64,000 bases of DNA from assembly GCA_021432635.1 (NCBI GenBank), contig MU270019.1, positions 1,547,672-1,611,671 on the forward strand, read 5' to 3'. The DNA is from Thozetella sp. PMI_491. Lineage: Eukaryota; Ascomycota; Sordariomycetes; Chaetosphaeriales; Chaetosphaeriaceae. Shown here piece after piece: positions 1 through 10,900 of this stretch; position 1 is the stretch's first letter; each line of letters begins with the position of its first letter. Below the pieces are notes generated by a model. That model was not told the origin of the DNA, did no database searches, and saw only the letters and a list, made by a program, of their open reading frames with translations. Made by a program: the position numbers and the translations under genes.

Positions 1-1835
1 TTAGACGACCATCGATGCCGGGGCTGGACCACGCCTCGCAGCAGGATTCCTCAGTCGAGACGCCTGTCTGGCTGGTGCAGGCGATGCTTCTCAATGTGGT
101 TTATGGCCACAACTGCGGGGACAAGCGGTCGGGCGAGATCGCTTCGACCCACGCGGCTGCTCTAGTGAGTTTGGCGCAAGGGGCGGAGCTGTTGCGGCCG
201 GTGCGCATGGAGGGCTCAAAAGACGGTGATGTGGGTATGATTGACGGCGATGGCACGTGGACCAGCGAGGCGGACGAGCATGCCGAGTGGCTCAGATGGA
301 AGGCGATGGAGGAGCGTAAGCGGACGCTCTATGTCGTCTTTATCCTATCTAGTCTCTTGGTACTGGCTTACAACCACACCCCAGCGCTGACGAACTCGGA
401 GATCCACCTGGATCTGCCGTGCGATGAGGAGTTCTTTGCCGCTGAGAGCAGCGCGACTTTCAACGTCAAGGGCGGCGTGGCGGGCGCCAACCACAACAGG
501 ATGAGCTTCCGCGAGACCCTCGGGAAGCTGCTCAGCTCCAATGCGAACCAGCACCAGCTCGCATTCAACAGCCACCACGGCATCCGGTCCGCAGCCAATT
601 TGGAGGATCTGCCCAAGAGCGACTTGAAGCCAAGCACGTTTGGCAGCCTGGTTCTGATCAATGCTTTGCACAACTACATTTGGGAAACCCGCCAACGGCA
701 CCACAACAAGATCTGGACTAACGAGGAGACGGAGAAGATGCACCGGCACATCGAGCCTGCTCTCCGGGCATGGCAAGCAGCGTGGGCAAGCAACCCCCAT
801 CACAGTCCGGAGCGTCCAAACCCCTTCGGGAAAGGCCCTCTCTCGGCCGATGCCATCCCGCTCCTCGATCTGGCTTATGTCCGACTCTTCGTCAATTTGT
901 CCCGGACCAAGGAGAAGTTCTGGCAGCGGGACTGGGACGGTCTGGCCGAGGAGCTCGCTCGAGGCAGCGAGGTGGTGCAGCACGCCGAGCAATCGCCAGA
1001 GTCGAACGCCGATTCCGCCGGCACGGATCCCTCCGATGGCTCAGGAAACAGCTCTGTCTTCATGGACTCCCCGGCCACACAATCCTCCTCCTCCCCGGAT
1101 GCCAATGCTGCCAAGTTTGCTGCCTCGGGTACCATCAATCCTGCGCTGACCCAGCAGCATCCCGGACACTCCCAGAACCAGTCGTCCTCCAGTCGGGCCA
1201 CCTCCAGGCGCGAGAAGCATCTACGCAAGGCCGCCTTCTTTGCCGCGGATTCCCTGTCCATGTCTGACAAGCTCGGAGTGACGTTCGCAGACCTCACGAG
1301 CAGGGAATTGCCGCTGCAGTCCGCTATGTGTGCCTTTGATAGCGCCCAAGTGCTTGCCGAATGGGTCGCCACCCTCCAGGACCGTGTTGGCCGCTACCTT
1401 GGAATCCTGGGACAAGACGAGGTGGACCTGAGTCAAGTACCTGCCATCATGCTGCTCGAGGAGGAAGACGTCAAGCTCTTGGGCAAGGTGCAGGAGGTCC
1501 TCGCTGGCGCCGAGATCAAGATGAACATCGACATGTCGGCTGACAATGGTGTTTCCGGCCTAAGCGGTCCCCTAGTCAATATTGGCATAGATGGGCGCCT
1601 CCCAGGGGACGACCACAACGGATACGCAGCTAAAATTCTTAGGGTCACGGCTTACATGCTAGATAAAGCCGCCGTGTGGCCTGGTGAGTGGCTATCTCGA
1701 TGCCGCTGGTTCCCATGCAATCCAAGAAAGCTAACATGTTTGCGCCTAGTGACCAAGCTGATGGCTCGCTGTCTGGAATCCCACACTAGCCACATGAGGG
1801 CCCGCGCTGAGAAGTCGGTTCTTGCGCCTGAATAA
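1..1835 (+). CDS. Fungal-specific transcription factor, C-terminal part (5' truncated by window edge)
   Basis: The frame is open from the window edge, so the N-terminus, where a zinc finger would lie, is missing. The first Met seen is at 15. The segment EERKRTLYVVFILSSL followed by a DLPCDEEFF motif (about residues 95-145 from that Met) is typical of the fungal_trans domain in C2H2-type fungal regulators. A low-complexity Ser/Asn/Gln region follows and then an alpha-helical tail. A probable intron lies at 1684-1749 (GTGAGT, branch GCTAACA, CGCCTAG). It is 66 nt, a multiple of three and free of stops, so retention would simply add 22 residues. Spliced exons are ..1683 and 1750-1835, giving a C-terminus ending SVLAPE. 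It is presumably a nuclear DNA-binding regulator; its target is unknown. Family call from motif memory only. Confidence 0.75.
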   Translation, partial: RRPSMPGLDHASQQDSSVETPVWLVQAMLLNVVYGHNCGDKRSGEIASTHAAALVSLAQGAELLRPVRMEGSKDGDVGMIDGDGTWTSEADEHAEWLRWKAMEERKRTLYVVFILSSLLVLAYNHTPALTNSEIHLDLPCDEEFFAAESSATFNVKGGVAGANHNRMSFRETLGKLLSSNANQHQLAFNSHHGIRSAANLEDLPKSDLKPSTFGSLVLINALHNYIWETRQRHHNKIWTNEETEKMHRHIEPALRAWQAAWASNPHHSPERPNPFGKGPLSADAIPLLDLAYVRLFVNLSRTKEKFWQRDWDGLAEELARGSEVVQHAEQSPESNADSAGTDPSDGSGNSSVFMDSPATQSSSSPDANAAKFAASGTINPALTQQHPGHSQNQSSSSRATSRREKHLRKAAFFAADSLSMSDKLGVTFADLTSRELPLQSAMCAFDSAQVLAEWVATLQDRVGRYLGILGQDEVDLSQVPAIMLLEEEDVKLLGKVQEVLAGAEIKMNIDMSADNGVSGLSGPLVNIGIDGRLPGDDHNGYAAKILRVTAYMLDKAAVWPGEWLSRCRWFPCNPRKLTCLRLVTKLMARCLESHTSHMRARAEKSVLAPE

Positions 1836-4620
1836 ACGTTGTGCCCTGGATTAAATCTAGCCTGGACCGTCCCTTTGGCCCTGGAGCTCCCCTGGCTCTA
1901 TCCTATTCCTGTCCGCTGCTCTCGGGCTGTCTTGCCCTGTTTCCGGATGCTGCCTGGTCTCTCTCAACATGACTTTGATACCCAATCACCCGCCTCTGCT
2001 CCCGGCACCATCGCTCACTTGTCGCTGCCCGGTCAACTGTACAAACGATACGCTCTGAAATGACCACAACACGACCTAGTTCTGTCCATACATTCGGGGG
2101 AGGCCAACTTCTATTTATTTTTGTTACTGTCTGGCTCAGATGGCGTTTTCACCGGGCACGAACGACACCAAGCCCGGTCGGGATCTTTGCCGTTCGCCTT
2201 TTTTTTTTTATATTTGACGATTAGCCGCCGCCACCACCATTTTACCTCTTTCTACGCCGCCGTGAAGCTCTAGGGCCTCGGCTTTGTGATTCATGGACTT
2301 CCTCAGCTGTCCATCGATTCTACCGAGGATCACACTCGCTTGATCGATTACGTCCCGACCTCGTTCTGACCTACTTACCAGCGCTTTAAACGCCAAATGA
2401 CGAGGGTCAAGCAGGAGAGGGATATTCAGGACACATTTCGATTCTTCGGGGTGTTGGTGAAAGCAACGTCATGATTTAACGAACAAACCACTCTCGGGGA
2501 GCAACGCCTAGGGTTTCTTTCCTTTTTTTCCATATCTCCGTAACCATTGTCGTGGAAGCGTATGTCCCGGGGAGTTCTTTAAGGGCGTTGCCTGCGCTGC
2601 TAGGCGGTTTGCCTGGCTGCTGAAAGGCGCTGTTACGTACCGCAGAAGCCCGATTCTCGCGCCATTCGAGTGCTTATCCGCCCTCGGGCGTGCGCCGGAT
2701 GCTACACCAATATGGGATGAGTTGGTGGGAGGGAGGGATGAAATGAGAGGAAACAATGATGAGCGACGCTGTCTACGGCTCTTTTTACATGGGGTCTTGG
2801 CGAGGAAAGAGCAAAAAAAAGTGCGTGGCACCTTTGGGGGTAGGCGTAGGTGCGACGGCGCTACAAGAGCGGCGTCTTTATAAACACGCGTGTACGTATG
2901 ATGAGCCAAGAGTCAACGCTGTGGTTGTGGTTGGGAGGAGTTTGGAAACCACACAAAAAGGGAGGTTCGGTAAACGTCTCCCAGCGATTATAAGGATGCA
3001 CTTGAACATTTCTGTTGTTCACAGCCCTCTCCTGCTTTCTGCTCGTTTGGTGTCTACGCACGACATCCGATGCTCTTGACGTTTGCAGTGGTCCGTCCTC
3101 AGGTCGATTTGTGCTTTGCTCTAAAAGCGGCTTGGTCTGCGGGATGTATGGAGGCACCTAATCTCGCTAATTGCCCATAAACCTTACCCATGGCATAAGA
3201 AGCAACCTTGACATGAATCTATTGAATGGATGTATCTGATTTCGACCCTAACACACTCTGGGTAGTAAGCACTGCATACGCTAGCAACACTAAATTGTCC
3301 AAGATGGCCGGCTCTAAGCATCATGCTTGGAGCTTGGTCTTGGCACTTAGCATCTCGGACATTGAATATCGGCACCGCTCCCGGCTCCGGTATCACGGCG
3401 TTGCATTTCGTCAAGAAGAATGGCCGAGTTGTGCCTTGATTTGCCGCCACTCGTGAAAGAAGGAGCGACTATCTGAGCAAGGTAGCTTATCTGCCCGCCG
3501 GTTAGGCTATCCATCAGACCACCAGTCCCCCCAAAGGGCCTCGCTGCGCCGTAGACTAATGGAAACCGAGCCCCGGATGCGATGGGCCGTTCCAGGAATA
3601 CAATCCATTGGCGTGCCGTGGACAGGGGCGACAGCCATGCGAACCCTTTCTCCCTGCTCTCACTCTGAGCGGCGCAGGCCCACCAAGGACAAATCAGCGC
3701 GCAGGCGCGAGGCTGACAACCACGGGTACAGCTGCCACAGTCAGGGCCTCAAGATATGGGGGAGAGATCGGCATGTTACCCTCCCCGCGCGGACCCTGTA
3801 CTGTTCGAAACAGTAGCGCGGGCATGTTATTTGCCCTGCTATAGTAATCAAACGGCAGCAATGCCACGTGAAAAACTGGCGGCTGTGGCTCAAGGAAGAG
3901 GCATATCAGCGCCTATGTCCCTTGCCCAAAAGCCTTCGTGGTGTCGAGCGCCCCGAAGGCAGGTCAAGCCCAAGGTTTCCGGGATCCATAACGGTGCAAT
4001 ATATTTTTCACGCATGCGACCGGTTGACAGGCCTGTTAGTCGGCCCACCCTGGATCTTTAAAGCTGCATGGCCCATGATGACATGCTTGTCACTATGAGG
4101 TGGGTAAGAGGCACACTTACCCACAGGGCCGGTGGTGTGTCTGCAGTGGGCACAGCGGCTGGCGGAACTTGTTCGCCTGCAGTATACCTGCCCGGTCAGG
4201 GTGTGTGACACTGGCAAACGGGGAAGGTTCCGACCATTTGCCTCCAGTTACAGTGCATAAGGTATTATTAGGGAGTGAGCATGCACGTTGAGCAAGCAAG
4301 TCCTGGGTTGACTGGGAGGCAGGAACCGCTTGAGAGGCACAGCGTTTGGGGGCAGCCAACAGCCTGCATCGCTACCACCCTACAGCGTCGATAGTAGATA
4401 ATATTGCCCTCAAAGTCGCAAGAGCGGTCAAAGACTTTTGGCTCCTTGCAACCCATTGCCGGCAGTCGGCCGGATGGTCATCTCCTGGTTTGTAAGACTT
4501 TCCTATATAGATCCTGTGGTTGCGATAATGGCCAAGATGGCGGCCATCTATTTGTGAGCATTGCATGTAGAGCCCGGCGACGTTATTCCTTTCGCGTGTA
4601 AGGTGGTGCCCTGGTCTGCA
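1836..4620. other. Intergenic, no convincing gene
   Basis: This is 2.8 kb between the transcription factor and the PQQ protein gene. Several open frames of 60-130 codons occur on both strands (for example 2508-2909 minus), but none has recognisable motifs, good splice signals or family similarity. A homopolymeric T stretch lies near 2200. It probably holds the 3' UTR of the upstream gene and the promoter of the downstream gene. Confidence 0.6.
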
Positions 4621-6336
4621 ATGTGGTCGTCGTGCCTTCCATCCATTGGCTCGATCCTCCTGGTCACCGCAGTTGGGGTGCTCTGCGCTGACACTTCCGG
4701 AGAGGACTTGACAGCCGAGAGCCCGTGGCTTGGCTGGGGAGCCAACTCCTTCAACAACCGGTGGGCATCGACAAACCGGCATATCTCCTCAGCCAGCATC
4801 GGATCCCTTGCCACGCATTGCCAAGTTGCCTTTCCCGGTGGCCTCAGCGCTACGGCGTCCGTCGTTGGGACGACAGCGTATTTTCCCACCTGGAATGGCT
4901 CCTACTATGCCTTCGACTACACGAAGTGCGCCGTGAAATGGATGATAAATGTTACCCAGGTCATCCACGACTTTGGCCCGGTGACGGACCAGCAGGCTAT
5001 CGTCATGATCCAAGCATCGCGTACAAGTGCTCAGATCGACGAGGTAAACAGGATCCTGTACTTTGGGACGCAGACGCACGCGCTCATCGTGGCGGCTGAC
5101 CTGAACACGGGCGCGGTGTTGGGCTTCAAGCAGCTCCACACGCATCCTCTGGCCATCCTGACCCTGAGCGGCACGCTCCATGGCGGCGTCTTGTACACCG
5201 GGGTGTGCAGCGCCTCGGAGAATGTTGGTTTGCTCCCTCCCGGGAGTTTCAGCTTCCCGCCTTTCACGGGAACCGCTGTGGCGGTGCGGTTCGCGCGCAG
5301 AGGCAACGGTGGTACTTTTGCCGTGGTCTGGGAAGTCCCCACGCTGCCCCCTGATGATCCCACCGAGACCGGGAACTGGTCCGGCGTCGGGATCTGGGGC
5401 AGTAGCCCGCCGATCGACGTTGCCAGGAACCAGGTCTTCTTCGCTACGGGGAACATCTACCGGTCGCCGGATGTTTACAAACCATGCGCGAATTCGATGG
5501 GAAACGAGACCTGGGGATATGGGGCATGCTTTCCTGATCGCGTATGGGAGGAGGCCGTGCTGGCGGTGGACTTACATAGCGGAGTGGTCAACTGGGTGCG
5601 AAAGCTGAACTATCTTCTCGTGCGATCCATGGCGTGCGGGAACAGCAGCCAGGGCGTATCCATAACTTCTTCTGGAGGCATCATCGGGGCTGGGCCTCCA
5701 GTAGTGTCCCGGCGCGAAATCCAGCTGTGCCGGGAATCGCCGTGGTGGGATGTGGATTTCGGCATGGCTCCCGTCTTCACGCCGCGAGGCGGTGCCAACG
5801 GCCGTGACATACTCACGATCGGCCAGAAGAACGGATTTCTCTACACACTAGACCCAGGTACGGGGGATGTTCTGCTCGCCACGATGGTCGGGCCCGGCTC
5901 CGCCGGCGGCGGCATCAGCTGGGGCATCGCCACCGACGACCGAAGGGCGTACTTCACTGAGATCAACCTGGACAGACTAGCCTGGCAGCCACAGCCAGCG
6001 AACGACACGACCATCTCCAACGCTGCCTTTGGAGCTGCGGACCTGCGGACGGGAGAAGTCCTGTGGGAGACGCCGGTGCCCAAGAACCAGAGCTCCAACA
6101 TGAGCCCTACCGTCGTGGGCGACTTGGTATTCACGGGACGAGCCAACCGGACGGTGGGGGCGGTGGACCCCGGCAGCCTTGTGGTGCTGAAGAAGACGAC
6201 CGGGGAGATCCTGGTGGATATGAAGTTGGATAACTTCTTCCAAGGAGGCATTGCGGTCCAACGGAACTATGTCATGTTCGGCACCGGCTATCGGAACACT
6301 GGGCCTGGCTCGCTCTATGTGCTCACTGTTGGATGA
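4621..6336 (+). CDS. Secreted PQQ-type beta-propeller protein (quinoprotein alcohol dehydrogenase-like)
   Basis: Single-exon gene of 571 aa. The open frame reaches back to 4561, but the ATG at 4621 places a hydrophobic signal peptide (SIGSILLVTAVGVLCA) directly at the N-terminus, so I take that start. The body consists of repeated beta-propeller blades with the PQQ-repeat pattern: AYFPTWNGSYYAFD, LYFGTQTHALIVAADLNTG, AVLAVDLHSGVVNW, FLYTLDPGTGDVL and AAFGAADLRTGEVLWE. This arrangement matches polyvinyl-alcohol-dehydrogenase-like quinoproteins. No cytochrome c motif (CxxCH) is visible, so an electron acceptor would have to be external. Several Asn-glycosylation sites fit secretion. Substrate is unknown, and PQQ binding is inferred from the fold only. 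Confidence 0.8.
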   Translation: MWSSCLPSIGSILLVTAVGVLCADTSGEDLTAESPWLGWGANSFNNRWASTNRHISSASIGSLATHCQVAFPGGLSATASVVGTTAYFPTWNGSYYAFDYTKCAVKWMINVTQVIHDFGPVTDQQAIVMIQASRTSAQIDEVNRILYFGTQTHALIVAADLNTGAVLGFKQLHTHPLAILTLSGTLHGGVLYTGVCSASENVGLLPPGSFSFPPFTGTAVAVRFARRGNGGTFAVVWEVPTLPPDDPTETGNWSGVGIWGSSPPIDVARNQVFFATGNIYRSPDVYKPCANSMGNETWGYGACFPDRVWEEAVLAVDLHSGVVNWVRKLNYLLVRSMACGNSSQGVSITSSGGIIGAGPPVVSRREIQLCRESPWWDVDFGMAPVFTPRGGANGRDILTIGQKNGFLYTLDPGTGDVLLATMVGPGSAGGGISWGIATDDRRAYFTEINLDRLAWQPQPANDTTISNAAFGAADLRTGEVLWETPVPKNQSSNMSPTVVGDLVFTGRANRTVGAVDPGSLVVLKKTTGEILVDMKLDNFFQGGIAVQRNYVMFGTGYRNTGPGSLYVLTVG

Positions 6337-7128
6337 GCGAGATAGGGTGTATTGAGGTCCAGGCCCTTCGAGTTAGGTGTTTGGTAATACTGATAAAGCC
6401 CGTGAAAGACAGGGTGTATTTTCTAACGGTTATTCTCCAGCAAGTGAAGTAGTGGCCATTATTTCTATTAATTTTCGGTGCACCGTGTCCATATGCTTTT
6501 AGCGCGATTGCTAGTGAGACATGTCTTCTTGCGGTCCTCCTCAGCTGCCAATGGACACGGCTACGCAATGATTAGTATCGAAATGAGTATGGCCGCGACA
6601 GGTTTCTTACCCTCGGTGTCTCTCTGAGACTCTGGTGCGGTGGCTGATACCACGCCCCAGCCCAACAATGAAGCCCCGGTCTTGGTCCCTTATATCGAGA
6701 TGCCCTCCGTCAGGGAGTGAGAGGATGCTGAAGCTCGGCGAGCAACGATGCGAAGAGGTTGGTGGGGTTGCGCCTCGATAGGCGGCCGTACTGAGCTGTG
6801 CCTTCTTCAGAAGCCAATTATACGTGGCCAAAAGACATACCAGAGTCTATGGTAACCAGGTCTAGACTTAGGTAGGTAGAATGGATTAGCCTGATCTAGC
6901 TACCTAGCTCATTTCGGTAATATGAAGGAAGGCTGAATTTGTTCGCAGATTCACTGCGGTGTAGTACCTGGGTGAGGCACTGCAGAAGGATGACGACGGG
7001 TGGGCTTTTTTGTACGAGAAACATCTGGCCTACTCGATGACAAATTAGAAGTTTTTGCTTTCGAACTAGGTTCGGTATCATTGATTAAGGTCCAGTGAGG
7101 CGGTAGGCATGATTCACTACCCACACAC

Positions 7129-7154
7129 CTATAAAATAGCTCTATAAAATAGCT
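7129..7154. repeat. Tandem 13-bp repeat with TATAAAA
   Basis: Two adjacent exact copies of CTATAAAATAGCT occupy 7129-7141 and 7142-7154. Each contains a TATA-box-like core. They lie about 830 bp upstream of the LYS4 ATG, too far to be its core promoter, so any role is unknown. Confidence 0.7.
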
Positions 7155-7585
7155 AGCATAGCCGATAGTTGCTGGTGTCTTTTCTCTTTGCCCCTAAGCA
7201 CCAACTATTACCTGTCTCTGCCACCAGCGCGTTTGGCAGCCTAGCAGTAATTACCTCAGTTTGGCTAGAACATGGGAAATCGGTCTAAGGGGTGGGATTG
7301 TGGTTGTTTATTATTAATGTTGAATTTGGTTGCTGTAAGAATGCTTGTCCCTCCACGGAAAAGATGGATCTGATGGTAGGTTTGCGGAGGCTTTGTGGTG
7401 GTGAAAGCCTTCAGCTTAGCAGAGCTCCAAGCTATGGCGGGTTCTCTCAGCGATCTTATCTTATCTGATGGTTACAGTACCACGGCTAACGGCCCCCCCA
7501 ATCCCAGGCAACTTTTAAGGTAAAATAACTATCCATACCATGCCATGCAGAATTCAGCCCCAAAACTCTGTACTTTACTTACGGG

Positions 7586-7613
7586 TCACTTTTTTATATA
7601 TATAAAAAAGTGA
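7586..7613. repeat. 28-bp perfect AT-rich palindrome
   Basis: The sequence reads identically on both strands from 7586 to 7613. Its arms are TCACTTTTTT and AAAAAAGTGA around a TATATATA centre. It sits about 370 bp upstream of the LYS4 start codon and could extrude a cruciform or bind a dimeric factor. No family of elements is recognised. Confidence 0.8.
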
Positions 7614-7690
7614 AGATAGCAAGGATAAATCTTTCTTCTGCAAAGAGTTCGTTGTCCGGACACCGTCTATAATTTAAACTCCAGTATTGT

Positions 7691-7696
7691 CACGTG
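7691..7696 (+). promoter_or_regulatory. CACGTG E-box-like site upstream of LYS4
   Basis: CACGTG occurs 287 bp upstream of the LYS4 ATG. Such sites are recognised by fungal bHLH factors, but binding here is only inferred from the motif. Confidence 0.35.
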
Positions 7697-7784
7697 GTAT
7701 CCGCAGAGCAGGCACGGCCCGGAAATTTACCCCTCACATACCGAGATCGGGATCCAGGGACTTTGCCGGAACCTCAAATGGATC

Positions 7785-7794
7785 ATTGGCCAAT
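7785..7794 (+). promoter_or_regulatory. Palindromic CCAAT box upstream of LYS4
   Basis: ATTGGCCAAT carries a CCAAT box on both strands, about 190 bp upstream of the start codon. That is a typical distance for the fungal CCAAT-binding complex. Function is inferred from motif and position. Confidence 0.45.
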
Positions 7795-7982
7795 CAGGGG
7801 CTCCCTATTTAGCTATCTCTCCTACCCCACAGGAAATTTTCTTGACGCAGATGCGCGCCGGCTTTCGCAGACAACACCAAAATTCTACGCGCGCCGTCCA
7901 CCAAGCACGCCTCCCTGCCGGTCCAGAACTGGCCGCTCCAGCATAGTCCACACCTATCTGTTCCCAGCCATAGCTCTCCATC

Positions 7983-10900
7983 ATGACTGCACTTGTGAGT
8001 TGCTCTGCCGTCAATTGTTTCGCTCCTGCCTTTCTTCCTGAGAAAAACAGAGCTCTCCCTCTTCCCTCCCCCCTTCCTTTCCGCAGAGAATCCTGACTCA
8101 CACGGGAACATCTCCAGCGGAGAGCTATTGCTCTCAACACCGGCACGCGATTACGACCTCGAACCTTTATCGCCCGCCCTCGACCTCTTCCTGCCGCCGC
8201 CGTGTCCCATTGCCGCGCATATATTTCCACCGGCCCCGACGGCAATATGCCTTCCACTCCCAGCTTGAAAGCACGCCCAATGCAGCAGATGCTGCAGCCC
8301 TCCGCTCCTCTCAGCCGCCCCCCGCCCCGGCCATCCCCCAGACCCTCACCGAAAAGATTGTCCAGCGATATGCCACGGGCCTCCCCTCCGGCAAGAAGGT
8401 CAAGGCCGGCGACTATGTCACTCTTGCGCCGCACCGTATCATGACCCACGACAACAGCTGGCCTGTCGCTTTAAAATTTATGCAAATTGGCGCTTCCAAG
8501 ATCCATGACAACAGCCAGGTCATTATGGTAAGTCTATAAGTATTCCAACCGCCATTCGCCAGGGGGGCATCGACAGGCTAATCTTGCAAGACTCTTGATC
8601 ACGATGTACAAAACGAAACACCTGCCAATCTCAAAAAGTACAGACAAGTGGAGGAGTTTGCTGGCCAGCATGGTATTCAGTTGTAAGTGTTTTTTCGCCG
8701 ATGGGTTCTTCCCCTTTGTATAGGTCTCATGAATCCTACCCCCGCAAGACACACTCCCAACCAAAACAACTTCAAGCATTCACTGACTGGGGAACCTATA
8801 GCTACCCAGCCAAAAGAGGGATAGGTACATGAAAAATCACCAGCAAACAAGGCACTGAAGGACGGTAAGGTTGCTAACTGTCAGTAGGCCATCAAATTAT
8901 GGTTGAAGAAGGTAGTATATCGCCAGCGCTCACGATCGACGGGCGGCATATTAACACTCGAACAGGACACGCCTGGCCAACAACTCTCACCGTCGCGAGC
9001 GACTCCCATTCAAATATGTACGGGGGTATTGGCTGCCTTAACCCATGGGGATATTTCTAATTGCAAAGCACTAATCCAATCTCTAGGGAACCCCGGTTGT
9101 AAGAACCGACGCCGCTAGCATATGGAGCACATCTAAGACTTGGTGGCAGCAAGTACTTCCCCAGCCCTCTTTCCTCTGCTCCACACATCGCAGGAGCAGA
9201 TTCTGCCCCAAAATATATCTGGAGATGTTGCTCCTTGGACACTAGTCACGAATCCGTGAAGCACTCTTGAAGCGGCCGTTGCTAATAGAGGATGTGCTAG
9301 AATACCCCCAATTGCTAAGATCAACTTCATGGGGACCCTCCCCCGCGGTGTCACGGGCAAAGACGTCATCATATCTTTGTGTGGTATGCTGAACCAGGAC
9401 GAGGTTTTGAACCATGCCCTCGAATTCACAGGCTCCGAAGAGACTTTAGCAAGCATCCCTATCGATGATCGCTTGACGATTGCCAACATGACTACCGAGT
9501 GGGGTGCATTGAGTGGTAGGCTGAAAGGCGAAAGGAAACAGAGAGGTAAGCGCTAACATGTGATATAGGGCTATTCCCTGTTGATGAGAAACTCATCTCC
9601 TGGTATCGCGCCAAGGCCACTCCCGCGGCCATGTTCGACAGCCCTCTCAAGGAACGCATCAACCATGAGCGTATCGACGAGCTTGCCGAAAACAAGCTAG
9701 TTGCTGACCCCGGCGCTTCTTACGCCAAGGAGTTTTACTTGTAAGTTTTCTTTCGCCGCTTATTTGTTCCCCTTGAGATATGTCTGATGAGCACTGCCAC
9801 GGAGACGATCCGAAAGAAATACACTCCAATTCAAGACAGTTGTTAACTATATTCCCGTAGAAACCTATCTACACTTTCCCCAATTGTTGCTGGGCCTAAC
9901 TCGGTGAAAATTGTCACCCCTCTCGAGACTCTTGAAGCTCAGGATATTCCTGTAGATAAGGCCTATCTCGTTTCCTGTACCAACGCTCGGAGCTCAGATT
10001 TCGCTGCTGCCGCTGAGGTCTTTCGCGAGGCGGCCAAGAATGGCCAGCCCGCCAAAATTGCTCCTGGTGTCAAACTTTACATTGCTGCGGCCTCTATTCC
10101 CGAGCAGGAGCTTGCCGAGGCGGCGGGAGACTGGCAGATCTTAGTTGACGCTGGAGCCCAAGTCCTACCCCCTGGGTGCGGCCCTTGCATTGGTCTCGTT
10201 AGTTTTAACTTCCTAAGCTTTGAAAGTAGCAAATGGCTGACCAAGCATGTCCTAGGGTACTGGCCTCCTTGAAGACGGCGAGGTCGGTATAAGTGCGTCC
10301 AACCGGAACTTCAAGGGCCGCATGGGATCTACTGCGGCAAGAGCCTACCTAGCCAGCCCAGAAGTCGTCGCAGCCAGCGCTCTTAAAGGTAAGATCGCTG
10401 GTCCTGGTTGGCACCAGAAGCCTGAGGGTGCCAAGGTTATTATTGGCGAGGGTAGTGGTGATTATGTCGTTGATAAGGCTCGGTCTGTGGAGGATGCTCT
10501 CGACAAGCTTCTTGGCCAGGTCGATAGCATGATCGCCACTGCCGAGGGCGCCGGCGAGGATGCTGCAGAGCAGTCACCTAGCCCCCCCACCGCTAAAGAT
10601 GAAACTCTCACCGACATTCTCCCTGGCTTTCCCGAGATGATTGAGGGTGAGATTGTCTTCTGCGACGGGGATAATATCAACACTGATGGCATCTATCCGT
10701 AAGTTCTAGTCCTGAGACATTACATGCAATTCCCCAAAACTTGTAGGAACTGTCATAATTAACCAAGTATGTTGCAGGGGCAAGTACACCTACCAGGATA
10801 ACGTTTCTAGAGAAAAAATGTCGGAGATATGCATGGAGAACTACGATCCCAAGTTCCGCATGACCGCCAAGGCTGGTGACATCCTGGTAGCAGGCTTCAA

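Larger units (their letters stand above)
6337..7982. other. Intergenic; 3' region of the PQQ gene and LYS4 promoter
   Basis: No gene is supported here. It contains a tandem TATA-like repeat (7129-7154), a 28-bp perfect palindrome (7586-7613), a CACGTG site (7691) and a palindromic CCAAT box (7785), each listed separately. Paired TAGGTAGGTA and CTACCTAG motifs lie at about 6870-6906. Confidence 0.6.

Noticed and set aside
345-992. 215-codon minus-strand open frame
   Set aside because: It is a shadow of the transcription factor gene, without motifs of its own.
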